Source: a virus | Direction: 5' to 3' (one strand) | DNA: 21,896 nt | IMG/VR virus record: IMGVR_UViG_3300022934_000231 | Span: 1 to 21,896 of that record | Shown here: positions 1-8,411 of the stretch, piece after piece | Layout: each line of letters begins with the position of its first letter | Position numbering within the stretch: the first letter of the stretch is position 1 | Made by a program: the position numbers and the translations under genes | The notes under the pieces: generated by a model | What the model was told of the DNA's origin: nothing | Databases searched by the model: none | The model's input: the letters and a program-made list of their open reading frames with translations, nothing else

Positions 1-1544
1 TCCGCGGCCCGTGCTTCTTCCATCAAGCCCGCATTTAAATCAGCTATAATTTTTGCAGCTTTGTCTACTTGTGCCGCGGTAACGGCGACGGGGTTTCCGT
101 CTTCATCCGTTGTTCTAAGCACTTTACTTGCAAGGTCTGCGGCTTTCTCGTTCACTTGCATTAACCGTTGTTCCAACAAAAGTTGGGTTGACGCACCTTC
201 CAACTTTGCGGCTTCTCGCATTAAGTTTGGATCGCCTGACCTAGCCATAATTTCAATCATAGATGACAACGCGTTCATGTTTTGCGCAACAGACCTTCTG
301 ACGGTCGGTCCCACTCGCTCATTGCCAATGACATTTTGAAGCAACATTCCCAAGCCCTTGCTGCGAGCAGCAACTGCGGGCAGTCTTTCGCCAAAATCAA
401 CACCCATTTCATCCGCTAATTTTACAATTGCAGGGTATTTATCCATTATGTTTTCAATGGCAATTTCAGGGTTTTCGCTAACTTCCGTGAGGAAAGTTAC
501 GATTTCAGGTCCAACCTGTTTAATCCGACCTTCTGTAGTGATCCCTTGAACAGCGTCTTTTACGCTCCGCGAAGCGAGTTGCGCCAATTGTCCAATGCGT
601 AGCGTCGGGTTCACAATACCCGCACCTAACTCTGCGCTTAAACGAGCAAATTCGTTACCCGGTGCTGCTTCTTCTACCAATCCACCGGCTAAGGCAGCAC
701 TCAAAACAGAGGTGCCCTCTATTGCAGAAGTTGCCGCGGGCATTGTCTGCATTGATTGAAACATCTTTTCAAGGGCCGTGGTCGAAGGAGCGTAAGAATA
801 GAATGTTGGCAAAGACGTACCCGCTTTCTTACTCATGTCGCGAGTAAGGTTGGTCATCATCAAGTTTGCGTTCACAGGTAATTTGGATATAGCCTGCTGC
901 ATTTGCCCTACGGGGGCCAAACCTGCACCGGTTGTCCGCCCGGCTTCGTAAAATCCTCTTTCCAAAGGAGGTTTATCCGGAAAAAATTGACTTGTTATTT
1001 CATCGGCAACCAAGTAGGAGCCGGCGCCGGCTGCAAGCATCAACGGAATTGACGCGCCACCTGTAAATGGAACAGCTGCAACGCCCATGCCGAGGGCCAA
1101 AGCAGGAGGAGCTTCCCGTAGAGCACCTTGCACAAAAGCTCTTGGTCCACCAATCAAAGGCTGACCGGTAAGTTCAGAAATGATCTCTAAATCTTCTTTT
1201 TGTGCGCGCAAAGCATTATAATCTACTTGCGCGCGGCCCGCGATTTCTTGTGCAATCTCGCGCACAGAATAACCCGCTTCACGAGCGCCTGAAACGTCAA
1301 AATCCACAAGCTCTGGAACTAAACGCTCAGAGGCCGCAATAGTAGGCCCCAGCTGAACAGTAGAAACATCGCGGCCCATCAAATCTGCAATGATGTCTGC
1401 GTCTGACGTTCTACGGCCCATTAAATCTTCGTAGTTTACCCCTGCGCGTTTTGCTAACTCTTGAGCAATTTCTGCGTCGCTGTATCCGGCCTCGCGAGCG
1501 GCCCCGAGTTGAAAACCACTTAAATCTACATTCGGATCAGCCAT
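1..1544 (-). CDS. Large internal virion protein, 3' end beyond the window
   Basis: I translated this frame from ATG at 1544 to base 1: 514 codons with no stop, so the C-terminus lies outside the window. An AGGGGG ribosome site 5 bases upstream overlaps the stop of the preceding gene and supports the start. Residues 16-38 and 87-109 are a tandem duplication (AREAGYS..EIAQE.A.RA.V.Y) 71 residues apart. Residues about 145-180 are hydrophobic and rich in Ala and Gly and could enter a membrane. The rest is helical and rich in Ala, Glu, Leu and Met. No catalytic motif, such as that of a lytic transglycosylase, is visible in the part present. Position after two other Ala/Gln-rich proteins suggests a DNA-ejection protein in the style of T7 gp15/gp16. 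That role is inferred from context; the existence of the gene is secure. Confidence 0.85.
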   Translation of the reverse strand, partial: MADPNVDLSGFQLGAAREAGYSDAEIAQELAKRAGVNYEDLMGRRTSDADIIADLMGRDVSTVQLGPTIAASERLVPELVDFDVSGAREAGYSVREIAQEIAGRAQVDYNALRAQKEDLEIISELTGQPLIGGPRAFVQGALREAPPALALGMGVAAVPFTGGASIPLMLAAGAGSYLVADEITSQFFPDKPPLERGFYEAGRTTGAGLAPVGQMQQAISKLPVNANLMMTNLTRDMSKKAGTSLPTFYSYAPSTTALEKMFQSMQTMPAATSAIEGTSVLSAALAGGLVEEAAPGNEFARLSAELGAGIVNPTLRIGQLAQLASRSVKDAVQGITTEGRIKQVGPEIVTFLTEVSENPEIAIENIMDKYPAIVKLADEMGVDFGERLPAVAARSKGLGMLLQNVIGNERVGPTVRRSVAQNMNALSSMIEIMARSGDPNLMREAAKLEGASTQLLLEQRLMQVNEKAADLASKVLRTTDEDGNPVAVTAAQVDKAAKIIADLNAGLMEEARAA

Positions 1545-1549
1545 GTTTG

Positions 1550-1555
1550 CCCCCT
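1550..1555 (-). promoter_or_regulatory. Ribosome binding site AGGGGG for the truncated last gene
   Basis: On the minus strand the stop of the upstream gene runs straight into this site (TAGGGGG), followed by CAAAC and the ATG at 1544. The purine run and 5-base spacing fix the start of the partial gene. Confidence 0.6.
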
Positions 1556-4049
1556 AGAAGTCTGAAAGTGGTTTGCGGCCATCTTTCTTCAAGAACCGAT
1601 TAATGCCTAACAACAAAGACTCATATGATTGTATCATAGCTTTACTTTGCTCAATAGCGTTTTCGGCTTTCTGTCTTTCTGAGAATGAGCCAATTGTTTT
1701 CAAATCGGCCTGCGCAAGATCAAGCTGTTGCTTATAGAAATCCACAGTCGCTTGAACTGCGGCAGCAGCTGCGCTAGGAGATTCCGTAAATGCAGTAGTT
1801 TTCGGTAATATATTAGCAAATTGGTTCACAGCTTCTTGCGAACGGCCCGCTGTCATATCGCGGAAGGCAACTTTGGCGTTTTCGTTCAAGCGTTCCACTT
1901 GTTTAATAGCATCTTGAACTTCAGACGCAGGAGCACCTAACATAAAGATACCCGCACCTTTGTTGACTAAATTACCAAAAAAGGCTCGTGTACCAAAGGC
2001 TTTGCCACCGATTTGTTCAAAGGGCAGGTTGCTTGCTAACATCGCTTGTTCTTCTGCGCTCATGTCTGGCACACTAATTTGTGTGGGCAAACCTAATATG
2101 GCTCTTTTTTGTTCGGATTCCATGACTAAGTTTGGCAAGTCAGGCGTGACGTTTGACCCCGGCTTGGGTTGGCCCGCTTCAACAATAGCCGCTTGTATTT
2201 TTGCGGTTGTTGTAGGGTCTGTTTTGCCTGCCGCGTACTGATTCATTACGTCTACATCGGTCAACAGATCATAATCACTGCCGGTTATTGAAATACGCTT
2301 AACACCGGGCGTATCCATTAGTGTTTTTTCTTCAGGAGAGCCTGCGTACACAACTTCTATGCTGCCGTCTGGCAGCTGATACTGTACGCTCGTTGTGGAA
2401 GCTTCGTCAGCCAAACGCTCTTCTTTCATACGCGCTGTTTGAGCTTTGTATTCATCAATAATTTGCTGTTCTGTACGATAATCTTGGTCGTATTGTACTC
2501 TCAGTTGATCCAGAGCCAAGGCTTGATCTGCACGAAGCGCAGCGTCTGCTTGGAAGGCATTCGCAATGTCGTTTTGTACTTTTGCAACCTGACGATTAAT
2601 TGCGTTGTCGTCCAGCTGCATCTGTAAAAGCTCTGTGCGAAGTGTGGACTCAAAGTCTTGACCGTCCAGCTGTAGCTTTTCTTGCAATGCGCGGTTAAGT
2701 GCGTTTTGTGTTGCAGTGAATGCGCGCTGACTGTCTGTCGCAATGCGGTCAAGCGTTGCGTTATAAGAGGCCAAGGCTTGGCTTTGTTCCAGACCTTTGT
2801 CCATCTTCGCAATGTCATAAATGTTCGCTTGTTTCATTTCTTTCAAGCGATTGTTAATTTGCGCGTCTGCGTTTATCTTCGCTAATTCCTTTTGCAACTT
2901 ACCGCGCAATTCTATAGCGGCCTGAGTTTCATTGCCTTGTAGTTTTACAAGTGCTTTTTGAAGCTCTTCAGAATTTTTTTGCATTGTTGTCGCATGCGAT
3001 TGAGCGTCATCTTGCAAAGTAATGTCGTGCTTAAACTTATTAGTTTGTATCGTCAGTTCTTGCGCAAACTGGTTTTGTTGTTTTTGCAGTTCAAGGGCAC
3101 GTTGTTGCGCGGTTTCAAAGGCGCCTTCAGCCGAAGTTAGCGCGCTCAACGCCATTTGCTTTTCTTCAGCGGACTGCGCGCGCTTCAATGCCTCTACTTC
3201 TCGCGCCGACTGGCCCAAGTTTCCAAAGACGTTAGACTGCTGCAAGCCGCCCATAATGCGTTCCGCCGCGCTCATTGGCTGCGCAGTAGGCGCACCCGCT
3301 GCGAGAGCCGCGTTCGCTAAATCAAAGAAAAACTGTGACTGGCTCAAGTCGCGCGCCCGGTCAATTTCTGCTTGTTGGTCAGTTCCGCCAAGAATGTCTT
3401 GGCGCATTTTCAGGCGCTGTTGATACATCTGTTCTAACGACGGATCGCCGCCTGTCTGTAGGTGAACTGGTCCGCCTTGGCTAAAATTTGCGGGTGGTGT
3501 GTTTCCCGCCCCCATCATCATTAGCTGACCAACACCCTGACCCATCTCATTTTCCATCGATGCATCCGCAATTTCCCGCATCATAGAGCCAATGCCGCTG
3601 TCAATCGCACCCTCTTCGGTCATCATAATGGTCGGCTGCACCATGGCCAAAACGCTTTCAGGAGTTTTCTGTGCATCCGCTTCGCCAACATATTGCGCAA
3701 GCTCCGCGTACCGCGATTCGAGAGGCGCCTCATTGCCGCGCAATGCGTTAATCATGCTCACGACGTCGTCGGCAGCATCAATTCCACCCATCATCTTATT
3801 GATGTAATCGCGGCCCTCGGCTTCCATTCCGCCTTCAACTTCCATCAGAATTTGTTCTTCAGGAACGGGGTTTGCCATCGGTGCGGGGGCCGCGGGCATC
3901 ATATCTTGAGGCATAGGCTGCGCAGGACCGCCTGCTTGACGAAACAAAGGACGCTGCATAACTGCGCCGCCGCCCATGTATTTTTCGGCCATGTCGGGGT
4001 CTATTTTACGCTGCACATATTCAGGAAGTGCTTTAAAACCTTCGTTCAT
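1554..4049 (-). CDS. Internal virion-type protein, Met-rich head and long coiled coil
   Basis: 831 residues. The start ATG at 4049 overlaps the upstream stop by one base (TAATG). Residues 1-210 are rich in Met, Gly, Pro and Ala, with motifs such as ALPEYVQRKI, GGGAVMQRPLFRQ and PESVLAMVQP that I recall from marine phage virion proteins. Residues about 220-560 are dense in Gln, Ala, Glu, Lys and Leu with few prolines, which predicts a long helical coiled coil. Residues 560-831 are mixed, with a further helical stretch near the end. There is no signal peptide or enzyme motif. With its two large neighbours it probably forms the internal, ejected protein set of a podovirus-like particle. A tape-measure role is an alternative if the tail is longer than assumed. 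Function is inferred. Confidence 0.9.
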   Translation of the reverse strand: MNEGFKALPEYVQRKIDPDMAEKYMGGGAVMQRPLFRQAGGPAQPMPQDMMPAAPAPMANPVPEEQILMEVEGGMEAEGRDYINKMMGGIDAADDVVSMINALRGNEAPLESRYAELAQYVGEADAQKTPESVLAMVQPTIMMTEEGAIDSGIGSMMREIADASMENEMGQGVGQLMMMGAGNTPPANFSQGGPVHLQTGGDPSLEQMYQQRLKMRQDILGGTDQQAEIDRARDLSQSQFFFDLANAALAAGAPTAQPMSAAERIMGGLQQSNVFGNLGQSAREVEALKRAQSAEEKQMALSALTSAEGAFETAQQRALELQKQQNQFAQELTIQTNKFKHDITLQDDAQSHATTMQKNSEELQKALVKLQGNETQAAIELRGKLQKELAKINADAQINNRLKEMKQANIYDIAKMDKGLEQSQALASYNATLDRIATDSQRAFTATQNALNRALQEKLQLDGQDFESTLRTELLQMQLDDNAINRQVAKVQNDIANAFQADAALRADQALALDQLRVQYDQDYRTEQQIIDEYKAQTARMKEERLADEASTTSVQYQLPDGSIEVVYAGSPEEKTLMDTPGVKRISITGSDYDLLTDVDVMNQYAAGKTDPTTTAKIQAAIVEAGQPKPGSNVTPDLPNLVMESEQKRAILGLPTQISVPDMSAEEQAMLASNLPFEQIGGKAFGTRAFFGNLVNKGAGIFMLGAPASEVQDAIKQVERLNENAKVAFRDMTAGRSQEAVNQFANILPKTTAFTESPSAAAAAVQATVDFYKQQLDLAQADLKTIGSFSERQKAENAIEQSKAMIQSYESLLLGINRFLKKDGRKPLSDF

Positions 4050-6643
4050 TATAAAATCCCCGCTCTTTGTGCGCCCGTCGCTGCGGACAGTCCAGCAATG
4101 CCAAGGCTTGCCGCTTGCATGAATGGTGACGCGTTGCTCCCTGACGTCATGGTTTGTGTGGATTGTGACGTCGGAATACCCGCATAGACATCAGACAAGA
4201 ACCCAAGTTGTTGGAATGGCTGCTGATACCGCTGTACATTGCTCATGCGCTGGGCGTCGAGCACTGCTTGATCCTGTGCCTGCAACATACCACCGGTTTG
4301 CATCAGTGAGCTTATGTCGCGGTTGCGCATGGCTTGTTCAAGTTCGCCAAGACCGGCTTGCTGAATGCCCATTTGCGCTTGCTGCGCGCCAAGGTTGCCA
4401 AACTGCTGACCCGCTTGGAAGCCCATCCGACCGATGTCCATGCCCATTTGACCTGCGGCTTGACCCGCTTGTAGAGCCTGACTTGTGCCTTGTAGACCAA
4501 GTGCTCCCGCTTGTTGCGCGGCAGTCATGCCCAATTGAGCTTGTTGAGCGGCGTTTGCGGCTTGCTGTTGACGCGCACTCAAACCAAGTTGTCCCATTTG
4601 ACCAGCGGTTGTACCCATCAAAGAACCAAGACCTTGTGACAGGGCACCGGCTTGTTGCGCACCCGCTTGGCGAATACGTGAGGCGTCCAAGCCCATTTGA
4701 CCCGCCTGTGTCGTCAATTGACCCGCAAGCTGCTGTGCATTCATGCCTGTTTGTGCCGCAAGCTGTTCGACGTTCATACCCGTGGACGCAAGCGCCTGCT
4801 GGTTTGCCGCTTGGAATTGAGCTTGGCTCATTCCCAAGTTTGCTGCCGCTTGCGCGGTGTTTGCCGCCATTTGTTCGGTCTGTAGGCCCATTTGTCCAGC
4901 GGCTTGAGCAAAGTTGCCTGCAATTTGTTGTGCTTGCATACCTGTTTGCGCAGCCAGCTGTTCAATACTTAAACCCGTATCGGCAATCGCTTTTGCGTTT
5001 GCGGCTTCGAACTCCCGTGCGCTAAGGCCAAGTTGCGCGCCTTGCAATGCACCTGTTTGAGCAAGCTGTTCCGCGCCTAAACCTAACTGACCTGCGGCTT
5101 GTGCCGCTTGTGCAGAAGTTCCTGCGCCCGCTTGACCCAATTGACCTGTAGCCTGTGCCGCCGCGATTTGACGTTGACGCGCTTGTTCAAAGGCGCTTTG
5201 CGCACGTTGTCCGGCACTTTCAAAGCCCGCTTGACGCATTTGCGCCGCGGTGCGACCCTGTTGTTCAAGAACATTGCGCCCAAGCTCTGCTTCAGCAACC
5301 GCTTGACGGCTTCCACCAAAAGCACCTGACTGAACGGCTTGTGCTCTCACGTTTTGCGCTTGAATGTCGCCTTGTCGTTGAATGTCACGAAGAGCTTGCT
5401 GTACGGCAACGTCTTCAAACGGATTCATATACTCATATGCAGAGTATGGGTTAAATTCAGCAGCGGCACCACTCAGTCCCGCAATACCCGCTTGCGCGGT
5501 GCCCATTCCGAACTCCGCTGCGCGACCTAATTGCTCTTGCGACCTTGCCGTAGATTGACGGGCAAGAGCCGCCGCTTGATCGGCACCCATTTGACCACGT
5601 TGAGCCTCACCGACACCTGCCGCAGAGGCTCCGGTCAAACGACCTTCCAGAGGAGCTTGTAAGCCACGAGCACGAGCCGTAACATCTGCCGCAACGCCGC
5701 GAGCCGCGTCGCCTGCGCCGTAAAGCGCGTCAGTGGCACGACCTGTGGAGCCGCGAGCGCGATCTACCGCCTGCCCCATTTGCGCCTGCCCACGTTGGAC
5801 TTGTTGGCCCATTAGTCTTTCTGCACCAGCTAAACCAGCGGCCTGCCGACCCAACACGTTCTGACCGCCCATACGAGCTTGCGCGGCAATATTTTGTGCA
5901 CCTCGGCCAATCTGACCTAATTGCCGGCCTGTCATTGCGGCCTGCATTGCAGCTTGAGAAGACGCTCCACGTAAATCCCGCATTGCACTTTGTGTGCCTT
6001 GCCGCGCGAAACCTAAGCCTTGACCCGCAATGTTTTGAGCGATTTGTGCTTCACGCAGCCCACCAAAAGTAGACGCCTGCAAACCCGGCGTTGCTCCCGC
6101 CGCAGCGTTTTGAATACCTTGACCAAACTGCCCCGCAATATTTTGCGCCTGTGCGCCGGCCCCACGGATGTCCGCCATACCTTGACGACCAAACTGGTTT
6201 GCGACGTTGAGGCCCTGCATCGTGGCCTCAATACCTTGGCCCGTGGTGTACTGACCCTGCTGAACACCCTGCAAACCGCCTTGCAAGAACGGTTGATAAG
6301 AACCCACGCCTCTTGCCGCAAGATTAGCCGCGTCCATTTGGTTTTGAGACAAGCCTGCAACCTGATAGTCGGGCGGCGCAAACATGGCGTTTTGGCTGAC
6401 TTGTCCAATGTCTTCCGCAGAGTAAGTTGTTCCGGGGGCGTAACCTTCTTCGCCTTCTACACCTTGCGCTGGTATTGACAAACGTTGAGCAATTTCTTCA
6501 TCAGTCAGACCTTGGCCGCGCAGGTTTTGAACCTGCTGACCAAACATTTGGTTGCGCACAAGCCCTTGTACGTCGCCTAATAGACCTAAACGATACGCCT
6601 CAATAGCGGGGTCTTGGCGGGTAATCGTTGTTTGGACGCTCAT
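4049..6643 (-). CDS. Ala/Gln/Gly-rich repeat protein, probable internal virion protein
   Basis: 864 residues. The ATG at 6643 overlaps the upstream TGA by four bases (ATGA). The N-terminal third carries DPAIEAYRLGLLGDVQ (11-26) and GLTDEEIAQRL (45-55). A central segment around NPYSAYEYMNPFEDVAVQQ (398-416) and QSGAFGGSRQAVAEAELGR (438-456) resembles a conserved block I recall from marine podovirus internal proteins. Residues 521-751 are a regular helical repeat described separately. The C-terminus ends in a small Ala/Gly-rich tail (SPFMQAASLGIAGLSAATG). Cysteine is absent and aromatic residues are few. The composition fits an extended all-helical rod packed inside the capsid or tail and passed to the host at ejection. 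No enzymatic motif is seen, and the role is inferred from composition and gene order. Confidence 0.9.
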   Translation of the reverse strand: MSVQTTITRQDPAIEAYRLGLLGDVQGLVRNQMFGQQVQNLRGQGLTDEEIAQRLSIPAQGVEGEEGYAPGTTYSAEDIGQVSQNAMFAPPDYQVAGLSQNQMDAANLAARGVGSYQPFLQGGLQGVQQGQYTTGQGIEATMQGLNVANQFGRQGMADIRGAGAQAQNIAGQFGQGIQNAAAGATPGLQASTFGGLREAQIAQNIAGQGLGFARQGTQSAMRDLRGASSQAAMQAAMTGRQLGQIGRGAQNIAAQARMGGQNVLGRQAAGLAGAERLMGQQVQRGQAQMGQAVDRARGSTGRATDALYGAGDAARGVAADVTARARGLQAPLEGRLTGASAAGVGEAQRGQMGADQAAALARQSTARSQEQLGRAAEFGMGTAQAGIAGLSGAAAEFNPYSAYEYMNPFEDVAVQQALRDIQRQGDIQAQNVRAQAVQSGAFGGSRQAVAEAELGRNVLEQQGRTAAQMRQAGFESAGQRAQSAFEQARQRQIAAAQATGQLGQAGAGTSAQAAQAAGQLGLGAEQLAQTGALQGAQLGLSAREFEAANAKAIADTGLSIEQLAAQTGMQAQQIAGNFAQAAGQMGLQTEQMAANTAQAAANLGMSQAQFQAANQQALASTGMNVEQLAAQTGMNAQQLAGQLTTQAGQMGLDASRIRQAGAQQAGALSQGLGSLMGTTAGQMGQLGLSARQQQAANAAQQAQLGMTAAQQAGALGLQGTSQALQAGQAAGQMGMDIGRMGFQAGQQFGNLGAQQAQMGIQQAGLGELEQAMRNRDISSLMQTGGMLQAQDQAVLDAQRMSNVQRYQQPFQQLGFLSDVYAGIPTSQSTQTMTSGSNASPFMQAASLGIAGLSAATGAQRAGIL
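4391..5083 (-). repeat. 18/11-residue helical repeat array
   Basis: Residues 521-751 of the 864-residue protein divide without remainder into units of 18 or 11 residues, nearly all beginning with Gly-Leu or Gly-Met. The order of lengths is 18, 18, 11, 18, 18, 18, 11, 18, 18, 18, 18, 11, 18, 18. Examples are GLQTEQMAANTAQAAANL (18) and GMNVEQLAAQT (11). Both lengths are whole numbers of helical turns (5 and 3), so the Gly-Leu/Met pairs would recur on one face of a continuous helix. Confidence 0.85.
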
Positions 6644-8112
6644 GCTACCGCTCCCCCTTCAAAGGCCCTCATTAAGTCGTACATCTTTTTCACCCCTTGC
6701 TTGCGGCTGCCATTGCCCAAGCCGCGTACCGCGCGGGCCGTCATTACGAATTCGCCGTCCGATAGCATAGCAGGAACGTCATCAGATGTTTCTGTGCCGG
6801 GGCCAGAAATAAAGCCGTCGCGCCGCGGGAAATCCGACATCGACATTTCACCGCCCTGCGCAGCATATTGTGGACGCAAGTAGTTTTGGTAAATGTATCC
6901 ACCGTCGTCGGTCTGTGTTGGACGGCTTACAGGAGACATCGTCGTTGGCATGTTGTAGCCCGCAAACACACTGTATTTGCCGGGGTTTTGATCGTAAAGC
7001 TCTTGCGAACTAATGCCGAATGGCGATTCGCCAATCTCTGCTTCAGGTGTCTCAAACCCGCCTGCCGCACCGAGGACCGCGGTTCCCGCAAGGGCCAGAG
7101 GGCCATAACGCGCAATCAAGCCGGGCTGCTGTGACTTGACCGTTTCCATGGCAATTTCAAACGCCTTGCTTGGCATTGTTTTGGCCATTTCGGTCAAAGC
7201 AGGCGTGGTGCTTACAAGCTTGCTTGCCTCAGTTGCCATTTCAGTTGGGTTCAACACATTGCGATTTGGATCAAATACATTGCTGTAAATATCTTGTGCA
7301 GTGTCTAAGCTGCGGGACAAAATACCTTGTGAGTCAGGGGCAGGCTGTGGCGTGGTTCCGGGCGGCGAAGCGGGCGCGTCAACAGAAGCTTGCCCCTGTA
7401 ATCCGCTTGTTAATTCGGTAGTGTTTGTTACGGGCGAAGCGTCCCCTGTGAAAAATGATTCTACTTTAGGATTCAGTGCAAACCGCTCTCCCGACACACC
7501 TAAAGCAGACTGTTTGAACGCATCGCTTGTCAAGCTACCTGTTTGGAATGCAGAAGTCACACCGCCCATCAAGCCGCCAAACGCTGCTGATTTTAGAGCA
7601 TCCTTAAAGCTACCACCCTGCACCAAGGTTGTAATGCCCGCGCCCAACGCGCCGGACGCCACCGTGCCAAGGCCCGGAAACAGCATGTTCAAGCCAATCG
7701 GCACAATAATCGGAGCGATCTTTTTGAAAACGTTCTTGATGCCGCGCACAAGTTTCTTCAAGAAAAACTCAGGCTGACCCGTCATCGGGTTAATGCTGTT
7801 TGCCTCAGAGCCAACAACATAACGGTCCATGTCTACATTAGAACGGTCAAATGCATTCGCTAATTCGCCCGCGAGCCGCGGGTTCTCTTCCAGTAACTCT
7901 GGTGAAACAGCAATCTCGCCAGTCCGCATGTGAACAAGCTGGTCATCTCCGTTACGGCCCATCATGGCCATACGGTTGCCAACGTCCACCATAGAATTAA
8001 TGCCCCGCGGGGCACCAAACGCTAGTACGTTGTCTTCTATTTCGTCCATGTTTGACGTGAGGAAGGACGCCAAACCGCCAGCGGGCATTCTTTTCAGAGA
8101 GTCATATTCCAT
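6640..8112 (-). CDS. Virion protein with Gly-zipper-like hydrophobic core, first of the internal block
   Basis: 490 residues. It starts at ATG 8112 after the largest gap in the window (58 bases), with AGGTTGA upstream as a weak ribosome site. The N-terminal motif HMRTGEIAVSPELLEENP (61-78) and the C-terminal motif VPAMLSDGEFVMTARAVRG (446-464) followed by NGSRKQGVKKMYDLM (467-481) are hallmarks of a family I recall from marine phages. Residues 118-132 are basic (FLKKLVRGIKNVFKK) and precede a hydrophobic, Gly-rich stretch at 133-165 and another at about 176-190, which could insert into a membrane. The last bases overlap the next gene (ATGA). An internal virion protein helping DNA cross the host envelope is the best guess; no enzyme motif is seen. 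Confidence 0.9.
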   Translation of the reverse strand: MEYDSLKRMPAGGLASFLTSNMDEIEDNVLAFGAPRGINSMVDVGNRMAMMGRNGDDQLVHMRTGEIAVSPELLEENPRLAGELANAFDRSNVDMDRYVVGSEANSINPMTGQPEFFLKKLVRGIKNVFKKIAPIIVPIGLNMLFPGLGTVASGALGAGITTLVQGGSFKDALKSAAFGGLMGGVTSAFQTGSLTSDAFKQSALGVSGERFALNPKVESFFTGDASPVTNTTELTSGLQGQASVDAPASPPGTTPQPAPDSQGILSRSLDTAQDIYSNVFDPNRNVLNPTEMATEASKLVSTTPALTEMAKTMPSKAFEIAMETVKSQQPGLIARYGPLALAGTAVLGAAGGFETPEAEIGESPFGISSQELYDQNPGKYSVFAGYNMPTTMSPVSRPTQTDDGGYIYQNYLRPQYAAQGGEMSMSDFPRRDGFISGPGTETSDDVPAMLSDGEFVMTARAVRGLGNGSRKQGVKKMYDLMRAFEGGAVA

Positions 8113-8146
8113 GTTTCAACCTATGTCTTACCCGCATGTTACCAAA

Positions 8147-8176
8147 CTTATAGCATGGTTTCCATCATAATCACAA
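8147..8176 (-). promoter_or_regulatory. Candidate sigma-70-like promoter in the largest gap
   Basis: Reading the minus strand, TTGTGA (8176-8171) and TATAAG (8152-8147) are separated by exactly 18 bases. They match the consensus at 4 of 6 and 5 of 6 positions. They sit in the only sizeable intergenic gap, before the 490-residue virion gene. Such matches arise by chance in AT-richer DNA, so this is a weak call. Confidence 0.25.
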
Positions 8177-8404
8177 TGTTGAGCCGCTCGCAGCTTCAGG
8201 CATCGTTACTGTTATCGCAGTGTGTCTTTTAGTGTCCGCGGTCCACGGCTCGCCGCATTGTGGACATGTCCCGTCAGGATACGACGCAACTTCCTCTGGA
8301 GTATCTACCAAGTTATCGCAATTATGGCATTGTACAGAGTCCACAGAAGTAGCGGGTCTAAACTTACCGCCATCCGGCATTGTAATGATTGTTTCGTCCG
8401 ACAT
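8171..8404 (-). CDS. Small zinc-ribbon protein
   Basis: 77 residues. An AGGTGA ribosome site lies 3 bases upstream of the ATG at 8404, directly after the stop of the preceding gene. Two CxxC knuckles, C26-H-N-C29 and C47-P-Q-C50 followed by GEPW, are spaced as in rubredoxin-like or zinc-ribbon folds, so one bound zinc is expected. The flanks are polar and hydroxyl-rich, with no membrane segment. It sits between the nozzle/tail genes and the internal protein block, where it could be a minor virion part, an assembly factor or a late regulator; nothing in the sequence decides between these. The gene is real by spacing and motif, but its function is unknown. Confidence 0.85.
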   Translation of the reverse strand: MSDETIITMPDGGKFRPATSVDSVQCHNCDNLVDTPEEVASYPDGTCPQCGEPWTADTKRHTAITVTMPEAASGSTL

Positions 8405-8411
8405 ATATCAC

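Noticed and set aside
1-847. Plus-strand open frames of 60-90 codons at the left end
   Set aside because: They are antisense to a continuous 514-codon minus-strand frame that has a ribosome site and internal repeats.
4123-5025. A 300-codon open frame on the plus strand
   Set aside because: It is antisense to the 18/11 repeat region of the 864-residue protein; the skewed codon use of Ala and Gln on the other strand keeps the frame open. The protein is Cys-, Leu- and Arg-rich without any recognisable domain.
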